Positions 1 to 4,758 of a stretch of 5,354 bases of DNA are shown one piece after another. Numbering within the stretch: position 1 is the first letter of the stretch; each line of letters starts with the position of its first letter. Below the pieces are notes generated by a model. The model did no database searches and was not told the DNA's origin. It saw only the letters and a list, made by a program, of their open reading frames with translations. Both the position numbers and the translations under genes were made by a program. The stretch is from CAZDGB01 sp964504645 (GTDB lineage: Bacteria; Planctomycetota; Planctomycetia; Planctomycetales; Planctomycetaceae), in assembly GCA_964504645.1 (NCBI GenBank), contig CAZDGB010000393.1, positions 1 to 5,354 of the forward strand, written 5' to 3'.

Positions 1-122
1 TAGTGGATGACGCGCACACCTACTTCGTCGGCAAATCGCTGCTGCTCGGCCACGACGTGCTGATTCCGCCACCGACCGACATCGTGGTGCCGGGGTTGTC
101 GCCGGAGGTGGCGGAAAGATAG
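1..122 (+). CDS. C-terminal end of a HINT-like (Hedgehog/intein) domain protein, partial
   Basis: An open frame runs in from the left edge (first complete codon at 3) to a TAG at 120-122, giving 39 visible codons. The visible start reads VDDAHTYFVGKSLLLGHD and the protein ends in PGLSPEVAER. The HTYFVG block followed about seven residues later by H-D/N resembles the last strand of HINT domains in polymorphic-toxin and planctomycete secreted proteins, where the usual form is HTYFVGxxxxLVHN/D. HINT domains cleave themselves, releasing or joining flanking segments. Here the terminal Asn of inteins is replaced by Asp, which is common in non-splicing HINT forms, and about 21 residues follow it. 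Codon use is GC-rich like the neighbours. The gene converges on mlaD with only 31 bases between the two stops. The catalytic N-terminal Cys/Ser and the rest of the protein lie outside the window, so the family call rests on one short block. Confidence 0.5.
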   Translation, partial: VDDAHTYFVGKSLLLGHDVLIPPPTDIVVPGLSPEVAER

Positions 123-140
123 GGCGGCGAATTTGCCAGC

Positions 141-159
141 GAAAAAGTGATGCTCACTT
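141..159 (-). terminator. weak intrinsic terminator candidate for the mla genes
   Basis: On the minus strand a 6-bp perfect stem (AAGTGA, 159-154; TCACTT, 150-145) with a 3-base loop (GCA) runs into a five-T tract (146-142, the first two T in the stem). The stem contains the mlaD stop codon. It lies in the 31-base gap between two converging genes, where a terminator is expected. The stem is short and mostly A/T, so it would be inefficient alone, and no stronger hairpin is seen nearby. Confidence 0.3.
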
Positions 160-1314
160 CATGCTCTGGCCGCGGACCTGTTTGATGTTGCCGCGCGGCG
201 GAGACGGCGGCTGGTGCTGGATCAGTTCCTGATCCTTCAGCCCAGCGCTGGGACGCAGGGCGCCGCCGACGCCCAGAATTTCCGGGTTGCGGGCGATCTT
301 GTCGCTGAACTCGCGCAGGTCCTTGATCATCGGCTCGAGGTTCTTCAGCAGCACGGCGAGCGACTGCGACGATCGGTCGAGGTTCTCGTACAGCGACGGA
401 TCGGCGGCGAACTTCTGCAGCGTGCCATCCTTGCTGTTGACCAGCTTTGCGAAGTGATTCAGTTCGCCGAGCAGCGAGTCGAGATTGCCGAGGCTGCTGT
501 CGAGCTTGTGGACCATTAGTTCGCCCCGCTTGCCGATCGGTTCGGTCACCTGGGCGAGATTCACCAGGTTGCGGTTGATGTTCTCGACGGCCTTGCGGCT
601 GGCGACGATCGTCTGGCGGGTTTCCGTTACGAGTTGCGGCATCGAAACCATCGTCTCTTTCAGCGCCAACTGCGTTTCAGGGTCCGCGACGAGCTTGTTC
701 GCCGCGGCGACCATCTTGTGCGTCGTCTGCAACGTCAGCGTGAGTTGATGCAGCGCCTCGGCGGCCTGCTCGATCACGACATCGAAATTGCCGCGGTGCG
801 TGTCCATCAGACCGTTGAGGTTGGCGGCGACGAGCTTCCATTCCTGGCTGGTCTCGGCGAGGACTTCGAGCGCCTGGCTGGCGCGGTGCTCCAGCCGTTG
901 CACGGCGACCATCGGGTCGGGCGCCCCCTGCCCCTGGATCGTGCTGCCGGGCTCGAGGAATTCCTTCGACGTGCCGCGGCTGAATTCGATGGCCGTTTCG
1001 CCGAGCAGCGAGCGGGCGACCATCGGCAGGCTGTCGCTGCGGAGCTTCACGTCGTCGCGGATTTCGACCGAGACCATCACGCCCCCCTGGGCCCCGTCGA
1101 GCACAACCTGCTGGACGGCGCCGACGACGACGCCGTTCAAGAGGACGGGCGCCGACGGATAGACGCCGGCGGCGGAATCGAAGCGGACGGTGATCTCGTA
1201 GTGCTTATGCCACGACCGCTGCAAGTCGCCGAAGCGGATGACGAGCCACGACCCGACAATCGTCGCCGCAATCACCAACACACCGACGCGGAATTGAAAC
1301 TTGCGTTCGTCCAT
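154..1314 (-). CDS. mlaD: MCE-domain (MlaD-type) phospholipid transport protein, long form
   Basis: A 386-aa protein anchored in the inner membrane that should form the ring-shaped lipid-binding part of an Mla-type ABC transporter. One N-terminal membrane segment (about residues 9-27) follows a short charged stretch (MDERKFQFR). An MCE domain follows at about 38-113, with the family pattern: FDSAAGVYPSAPVLLNGVVVG at 45-65 and LLGETAIEF at 103-111. From about 135 to 345 the protein is helical with heptad-like Leu/Val spacing, and the last 35 residues are Pro/Gly-rich and probably disordered. E. coli MlaD is about 183 aa and essentially stops after the MCE domain, so the long helical region is a clear extension, as in many MCE proteins with needle- or tube-like C-termini. 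The ATG at 1312-1314 is preceded by AAGGA (1324-1328) with 9-base spacing. It lies 43 bases after mlaF, so co-transcription is likely. The family is certain; the exact substrate is inferred. Confidence 0.9.
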   Translation of the reverse strand: MDERKFQFRVGVLVIAATIVGSWLVIRFGDLQRSWHKHYEITVRFDSAAGVYPSAPVLLNGVVVGAVQQVVLDGAQGGVMVSVEIRDDVKLRSDSLPMVARSLLGETAIEFSRGTSKEFLEPGSTIQGQGAPDPMVAVQRLEHRASQALEVLAETSQEWKLVAANLNGLMDTHRGNFDVVIEQAAEALHQLTLTLQTTHKMVAAANKLVADPETQLALKETMVSMPQLVTETRQTIVASRKAVENINRNLVNLAQVTEPIGKRGELMVHKLDSSLGNLDSLLGELNHFAKLVNSKDGTLQKFAADPSLYENLDRSSQSLAVLLKNLEPMIKDLREFSDKIARNPEILGVGGALRPSAGLKDQELIQHQPPSPPRGNIKQVRGQSMK

Positions 1315-1337
1315 GACGGGAAATCCTTAAAGCCAAT

Positions 1338-1356
1338 GCGTCTTTCGCAAAGACGC
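1338..1356 (-). other. perfect intercistronic hairpin between mlaF and mlaD
   Basis: GCGTCTTT (1338-1345) and AAAGACGC (1349-1356) pair over 8 bp with a 3-base loop. The hairpin begins one base after the mlaF stop codon and ends 9 bases before the AAGGA site of mlaD. No T-run follows on the minus strand, so it is not a standard terminator. It could slow RNA decay, partly terminate, or set the MlaD:MlaF ratio; that role is inferred. Confidence 0.55.
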
Positions 1357-1357
1357 C

Positions 1358-2158
1358 CTATGCTACTGCCAACTCCTGGATGCGGGCGCCCGCTTCGCCG
1401 CGGACGAAGGAGCGAATGCGGGGGTCTTCGCAAGCGAAGAGTTCGTCCGCCGCCCCTTCGAACACGACCTGCGGTTCCTCGGGCGACAATCGGCTCAAGG
1501 GGTATAGCATCACGACGCGATCGGCGACGCGGCGAACGGTGTGCATGTCGTGTGTGACGACAAGGCTCGTCACCTGCCGCTTCTGCTGCGTCTGCAAAAT
1601 CAGCTCGTTGATCACGTCGCTCATCACAGGGTCGAGCCCGGTCGTCGGCTCGTCGTAGAAGACGATCTCCGGGGACATCGCGAGCGCGCGGGCCAAGGCA
1701 ACGCGCTTCCGCATGCCGCCGGAGAGATCGGCCGGCCGCTTTTGAGCCGTTTCCGCCGGAAGTCCCACTTCCCGCAGTCGCTCTGCGACGATGCTTTGTA
1801 TTTCGGCCAGCGGCAGCTTCGTGTTTTCTCGCAGTCCGAACGCGACATTCTCAAAGACGTTCAAACTGTCAAACAATGCCGCCCCCTGGAACAAGTAACC
1901 GAGCCGCAGCCGATCGCGCTGCAATTCCGTGCGATTCCGCGACAAGAGCGGCCGCTCATCCCATAACACGTCGCCGGACGACGGTTGCAGCAGCCCGGCC
2001 AGAATCTTCGTCGTGACGCTCTTTCCGCAGCCGCTCTCCCCGATGACGACCAGCGTCTCGCCGCGGCGAACTTCAATCGAAATGTCGCGCAGCACCGCTT
2101 GCCGGCCGAACGACCGATGGACGCGGTGAAGCTGCATCATGGAGGAAGAATTAGACAT
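1358..2158 (-). CDS. mlaF: Mla-type ABC transporter ATP-binding protein
   Basis: A 266-aa cytoplasmic ATPase that should power the MlaE permease; E. coli MlaF is about 269 aa. All ABC motifs are intact: Walker A GESGCGKS at 40-47, the Q-loop region YLFQGAALFDSLNVFENV at 88-105, signature LSGGM at 145-149, Walker B IVFYDEP at 165-171 with catalytic Glu170, the D-loop GLDP at 174-177, and the switch His203 in THDM. The sequence FQxxALFDSxxVxENV and the signature form LSGGMxKRVALARA are typical of the MlaF/Mkl subfamily rather than of importers. The start at 2156-2158 has only a weak purine stretch upstream. An alternative at codons 7-8 (Met-Met) has a pyrimidine-rich sequence before it, so the longer form is preferred. 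It follows mlaE after 76 bases and precedes mlaD by 43. The function is assigned from motifs plus the neighbouring permease and MCE genes. Confidence 0.95.
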   Translation of the reverse strand: MSNSSSMMQLHRVHRSFGRQAVLRDISIEVRRGETLVVIGESGCGKSVTTKILAGLLQPSSGDVLWDERPLLSRNRTELQRDRLRLGYLFQGAALFDSLNVFENVAFGLRENTKLPLAEIQSIVAERLREVGLPAETAQKRPADLSGGMRKRVALARALAMSPEIVFYDEPTTGLDPVMSDVINELILQTQQKRQVTSLVVTHDMHTVRRVADRVVMLYPLSRLSPEEPQVVFEGAADELFACEDPRIRSFVRGEAGARIQELAVA

Positions 2159-2234
2159 TACGATAATTCCGACGAAACACGTCCGCTCTCGCGTCGCGGC
2201 TAACCGGTTTTCAATCCGATATCCGCTATTTCCC

Positions 2235-3071
2235 TCACACGATTGTCACGGGCACAAACCACCACCAGCGGTAAATTTGCATCAACAGGATGCCGAGAAC
2301 GAAATCGAGGGCCAGGATCGCCATGAAAGAATAGACGAACGCCTCCGTCGCGGCGCGGCCGACCCCTTCGGCCCCCGCCGTGCAGTGGAAGCCGCGATGG
2401 CAGGCGATGAGTGCGATCGCGGAGCCGAAGAATACGCTTTTCAACGTGCCGCTGACGACGTCGTACGCGGTGAGAAAGCTTTCCGAATAGAACCAGTAGT
2501 AATAGCTGCTCACGCCGAGGACCTGCGTGCTGACGGCCCAGCCTCCGAACATGCCGATGCCGTCGGCGACCAACGTCAACATCGGAATCAACAGGAAGCA
2601 GGCGAGAAACCGCGGCACGACGAGGTAGGCGATCGGATCGGCGCCAAGCGCCCGCAGCGCGTCGATCTGTTCCGTAACTTTCATCGTGCCGATCTCCGCC
2701 GCGATCGCGCTGCCGACGCGGCCAGCGAGCATCGTCGCAGCGAGCACCGGACCGAGTTCCTTCACCAGCGAGGCGTTGATCACCGAACCGATCCGCGATT
2801 CAAGGTGCATCATCCGCAGCGTGTCGTACGACTGGACGGCGAGCACCATGCCGATGAACAACCCCGTGACCAGCACGACCGGCGCGCTCAGCACACCAAC
2901 TTCGTGCATCGTCGGCCAGAAGACCTGGTTGCGCGGCCAGCGCGTGATGAGCCACAGCGCCGTCTGCAGCGTGAAACACGCCAGGTCGCCGACGGAAATT
3001 AGCAACTCGACCGTACAGCGGCCGAGCGTATGAATCGGCGTCGGATCGGCGTGAAGAGAACCTGTTGACAT
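2235..3071 (-). CDS. mlaE: MlaE-family phospholipid ABC permease
   Basis: A 278-aa inner-membrane permease, slightly longer than E. coli MlaE (about 260 aa). Hydrophobic segments lie near residues 20-42, 58-82, 105-126, 148-175 and 240-265. The family hallmark is present: KELGPVLAATMLAGRVGSAI at 104-123, followed by AEIGTMKVTEQIDALRALG to about 143. This is the conserved core that includes the cytoplasmic coupling region contacting the ATPase. The protein ends in an aromatic RWWWFVP stretch. The open frame extends one codon upstream to a TTG, but the ATG at 3069-3071 is the better start, with a G-rich GGGGG (3077-3081) 5 bases upstream that may act as a ribosome site. It is the first gene of the leftward mlaE-mlaF-mlaD group. 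Palindromic repeat A begins only 23 bases upstream of the start. No mlaC or mlaB homologue is visible in the window. Confidence 0.95.
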   Translation of the reverse strand: MSTGSLHADPTPIHTLGRCTVELLISVGDLACFTLQTALWLITRWPRNQVFWPTMHEVGVLSAPVVLVTGLFIGMVLAVQSYDTLRMMHLESRIGSVINASLVKELGPVLAATMLAGRVGSAIAAEIGTMKVTEQIDALRALGADPIAYLVVPRFLACFLLIPMLTLVADGIGMFGGWAVSTQVLGVSSYYYWFYSESFLTAYDVVSGTLKSVFFGSAIALIACHRGFHCTAGAEGVGRAATEAFVYSFMAILALDFVLGILLMQIYRWWWFVPVTIV

Positions 3072-3079
3072 CAAAGCCC

Positions 3080-3190
3080 CCGTCGATTGTCTTCCCGAGC
3101 GGGGGCCGTGAGGCCCCTGGTTGAGCGTCGTTTGAGGAGGACGCTCGCCACAGAGGGCTAACGCCCCCCGCTCGGAGGATCATTCGACGG
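3080..3190. repeat. palindromic repeat, copy A (core 3095-3175), with outer TCGACGG arms
   Basis: The core has perfect 11-bp inverted ends, CCGAGCGGGGG (3095-3105) and CCCCCGCTCGG (3165-3175). Inside are three hairpins: GGGGCC-GTGA-GGCCCC (3102-3117), GAGCGTC/GACGCTC (3123-3129 and 3140-3146, 10-base loop) and GGGC-TAAC-GCCC (3155-3166). The first and third share bases with the outer arms, so the pairings compete. A further 7-bp inverted pair, CCGTCGA (3080-3086) and TCGACGG (3184-3190), brackets the whole. The same 11-bp arms recur at 4652-4734, which shows this is a dispersed family. It carries no coding sequence. It resembles REP/BIME or MITE-like non-autonomous elements; how it spreads cannot be seen here. 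It fills the region between the divergent mlaE and protease-module genes. Confidence 0.8.
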
Positions 3191-3229
3191 GAGAGATAGC
3201 GGATTCCGGCAATTTGGGCGAGAGCAGTT

Positions 3230-3257
3230 TTGGGAAGAAATCCCCGTCAGATACGAT
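3230..3257 (+). promoter_or_regulatory. weak promoter candidate for the protease module
   Basis: TTGGGA (3230-3235) and TACGAT (3252-3257), 16 bases apart, each partly match the sigma-70 boxes. They lie about 48 bases upstream of the start at 3305, in the most AT-rich part of this intergenic region. The match is modest, and planctomycete promoter consensus is poorly defined. Confidence 0.25.
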
Positions 3258-3292
3258 TATCTTAAATGAGATTGGGCTCGTTCGAACTCTGC

Positions 3293-3297
3293 AGGAG
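3293..3297 (+). promoter_or_regulatory. ribosome binding site deciding the start at 3305
   Basis: AGGAG lies 7 bases before the ATG at 3305. An in-frame ATG at 3266 has no such site, so the shorter 83-aa protein is preferred over a 96-aa reading. Confidence 0.7.
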
Positions 3298-3304
3298 TTA
3301 TCCC

Positions 3305-3556
3305 ATGATCTCCGACAAAACCGCGGATCTAGCGCGACGTGCGACGCTGCTCTACGAGCAAAGGTTGAAGGACCAACTGGAGCAAACTCATCGACATGAG
3401 TTCGTGGCAATCGAACCCGACTCTGGTGACTACTTTTTTGGAAAGACTCTCAGCGAGGCGATCCAAGCCTCGCGCAAGGTTCATCCCGACCGACTGGCAT
3501 TCGCACTACGGATCGGACACGCGGCGGCGGTTCATCTGGGAGTGCTCCAGCCGTGA
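3305..3556 (+). CDS. small unknown protein, partner of the aspartic protease homologue
   Basis: An 83-aa soluble protein with no signal peptide or membrane segment. Residues 4-31 form a charged amphipathic helix (DKTADLARRATLLYEQRLKD and onward). Residues 32-58 (EFVAIEPDSGDYFFGKTLSEAIQ, then ASRK) have the beta-hairpin-plus-helix pattern of small proteins that often precede clan AA protease genes, with a VAI..G.Y..GKT..EAI layout loosely like DUF5678. Residues 63-80 (RLAFALRIGHAAAVHLGV) form a closing strand-like stretch. The AGGAG site at 3293-3297 fixes the start. Its TGA stop overlaps the GTG start of the next gene in the sequence GTGA (3553-3556), so translation is likely coupled. The function is unknown. 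A regulator, inhibitor or substrate-recruiting partner of the downstream protein is possible, but this rests on gene pairing only. Confidence 0.75.
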   Translation: MISDKTADLARRATLLYEQRLKDQLEQTHRHEFVAIEPDSGDYFFGKTLSEAIQASRKVHPDRLAFALRIGHAAAVHLGVLQP

Positions 3557-3915
3557 AAGGGACCGTCGATGAGTTCGGGCGCGCCGTCATCGGCCTGAAT
3601 ATTCATACCGCACCTAAAGGACCGCAAACCGAAGTCATTGCCTGGGTCGACACAGCCTTCAATGGCGAATTGGTCATGCCGCGGTTGATGATCGATGCCG
3701 CGGGCTTTCCTCAAAGTGCGGGCATTCTTGCTCGTCTCGCCGATGGCAATGTCGTGACGCTGGAGTCCTTCACCTGCATCCTCGATTGGTTTGGTGAACA
3801 ACGCGTCGTGGAAGTCATTGCGAACGATGGCGAACTTCCGTTATTGGGGATCGGCTTGTTACTTGGCCGTCGACTGATGATCGACTATGTAGAGTTGATT
3901 GTCGAAATTGAATGA
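3553..3915 (+). CDS. clan AA (retropepsin-like) aspartic protease homologue, DTA variant
   Basis: A 120-aa protein, the usual length for the single-domain AF_0612-type clan AA family, in which two subunits are expected to form one active site. The N-terminal MKGTVDEFGRAVIGLNI is the entry strand pair. VDTAFNGELVMP at 32-43 is the active-site strand, with catalytic Asp33. LPLLGIGLLLGRRLMIDY at 95-112 is the second hallmark (hydrophobic-Gly followed by the LLGxxLL...G...ID motif). The canonical DTG is DTA here (Ala35), which may alter or reduce activity unless the branch normally uses it. The GTG start at 3553 overlaps the preceding stop. An ATG-initiated version would begin only after the active site (Met42), so the GTG is well supported. 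No signal peptide is seen, so it probably acts in the cytoplasm. Substrate and role are unknown. Confidence 0.8.
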   Translation: MKGTVDEFGRAVIGLNIHTAPKGPQTEVIAWVDTAFNGELVMPRLMIDAAGFPQSAGILARLADGNVVTLESFTCILDWFGEQRVVEVIANDGELPLLGIGLLLGRRLMIDYVELIVEIE

Positions 3916-3954
3916 GCCAGTCCTGTTCGCCTCGGCAAACCCTATGCTTCTGGC

Positions 3955-3981
3955 TTGACTCCCCTCAAAATCTGGTAAACT
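3955..3981 (+). promoter_or_regulatory. sigma-70-like promoter for the LRR gene
   Basis: TTGACT (3955-3960, five of six consensus bases) and TAAACT (3976-3981, four of six), the latter preceded by TG one base away as in an extended -10 box. The spacing is 15 bases, short of the usual 17, which the extended -10 could offset. It lies 44 bases before the start at 4025 and after the protease gene's stop. Confidence 0.5.
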
Positions 3982-4024
3982 GCGAACACTTGGTGGATGA
4001 CGTCCGATCGACAGGAGATGCATC

Positions 4025-4639
4025 ATGCAACGACGGGAATTTGCATTGGCGGCGCTAGGACTCGGCGTCGCGGCCGCGGGGCTTTCGGCCGAAGACAAAC
4101 CAGCGCCGACCGAGGCCGAGAAACAGGCCATCGCGGAGATCAAAAAGCTCGGCGGCAACGTGCAGGAGATCGCCCAGAACGACGCGCGGCTCGACATCGG
4201 GTTTCATCTCGTGTCGGACACCAAAATCAACGACACGCATCTGGCGATCGTGAAAAATCTGCCGCGGACAATGATCCTCAACCTGCGCGGCACCGAAGTC
4301 ACCGACGCTGGGCTGGCAAATCTCAAGGACCTCAAAGGCCTGACGAAACTGCATCTGGAGAAGACCAAGATCACCGACGTGGGGTTAGAGCAACTCAAGG
4401 GATTGGAGAACCTCGAATATCTCAATCTGTACGGCACCGCGGTGACCGATACCGGGCTGAAGCACCTGGAGGGGCTGAAGAAGCTCAAGCGGCTCTATCT
4501 GTGGCAGACGCAGGCGACCGACGCCGGCGTGGCGGCGCTGAAAGCGGCGATCCCGGAGATTCAAATCGTCCGGGCCCTCGAACTGCCGAAGCCGCCCGAG
4601 CCGAAACCGGAGGAGAAGAAGGAAGAGAAAAAGGAGTAG
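4025..4639 (+). CDS. exported leucine-rich-repeat protein with Pro/Glu/Lys tail
   Basis: A 204-aa protein. The N-terminus MQRREFALAALGLGVAAAGLSA (residues 1-22) is a twin-arginine-like signal peptide, with RR followed by F and an Ala/Gly/Leu-rich core, and likely cleavage after LSA. A short helical region (27-52) leads into about five repeats of roughly 24 residues between 56 and 178. Each has the form LxxLxLxxTxVTDxGLxxLKGLxN, seen for example at 106-129 and 130-153. This is the TDxGL LRR type abundant in planctomycetes, which normally forms a curved binding surface. Residues 188-204 are PKPPEPKPEEKKEEKKE, a disordered charged tail. AGGAG at 4013-4017, 7 bases upstream, supports the ATG at 4025. 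The protein probably mediates protein-protein contact outside the cytoplasm; its partner is unknown. It may be co-transcribed with the oxidoreductase downstream. Confidence 0.85.
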   Translation: MQRREFALAALGLGVAAAGLSAEDKPAPTEAEKQAIAEIKKLGGNVQEIAQNDARLDIGFHLVSDTKINDTHLAIVKNLPRTMILNLRGTEVTDAGLANLKDLKGLTKLHLEKTKITDVGLEQLKGLENLEYLNLYGTAVTDTGLKHLEGLKKLKRLYLWQTQATDAGVAALKAAIPEIQIVRALELPKPPEPKPEEKKEEKKE

Positions 4640-4734
4640 TCGACGATTTCCCCGAGCGGGGGGCATAAGCCCCCTGAATGCCGCGTCGATTCTTTCATCG
4701 TGAGCACAATCAGTGTGCTCACGCCCCCGCTCGG
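4640..4734. repeat. palindromic repeat, copy B (core 4652-4734)
   Basis: The perfect 11-bp inverted ends CCGAGCGGGGG (4652-4662) and CCCCCGCTCGG (4724-4734) are identical to those of copy A at 3095-3175. The inner hairpin GGGGGC-ATAA-GCCCCC (4659-4674) lies at exactly the same offset as in copy A. Next to the right arm is a perfect 10-bp stem, CGTGAGCACA (4699-4708) and TGTGCTCACG (4714-4723), with a 5-base loop and no counterpart in copy A. A TCGACG motif just outside the left arm (4640-4645) echoes the outer arms of copy A. The element fills most of the 119-base gap between the LRR stop and the oxidoreductase start. No T-run follows, so it is not a classic terminator, though its folding could still cause pausing. 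Confidence 0.8.
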
Positions 4735-4758
4735 TAAAACCTTTGCCAAGGAATCCCG

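Noticed and set aside
634..1557. Long plus-strand open frame (307 codons) opposite mlaD
   Set aside because: It is antisense to a well-supported MCE protein, its translation is Arg/Asp/Ala-rich with no recognisable domain, and it arises from GC-rich third codon positions.
2202..2209. AACCGGTT palindrome in the mlaE-mlaF gap
   Set aside because: It is only 8 bases long, without a repeat partner or nearby promoter boxes, so it is likely chance.
2139..3002. Long plus-strand open frame (287 codons) opposite mlaE
   Set aside because: It is rich in His, Arg and Asp with no domain pattern, and lies antisense to the conserved MlaE core. It is a codon-bias shadow.
3072..3074. TTG one codon upstream of the mlaE ATG as start
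   Set aside because: The adjacent ATG at 3069-3071 is the better start, and the TTG adds only one residue.
3266..3304. Upstream ATG extending the 83-aa protein by 13 residues
   Set aside because: There is no ribosome site before it, whereas AGGAG is well placed before the ATG at 3305.
3993..4002. GTGGATGACG also present at 3-12
   Set aside because: A 10-base match in unrelated contexts (coding in one, leader in the other), with no flanking similarity.
3997..4668. Plus-strand frame of 223 codons overlapping the LRR gene
   Set aside because: Its translation is Arg/Gly-rich low complexity and runs into repeat B. The +1-shifted LRR frame has the repeats, the signal peptide and the AGGAG site.
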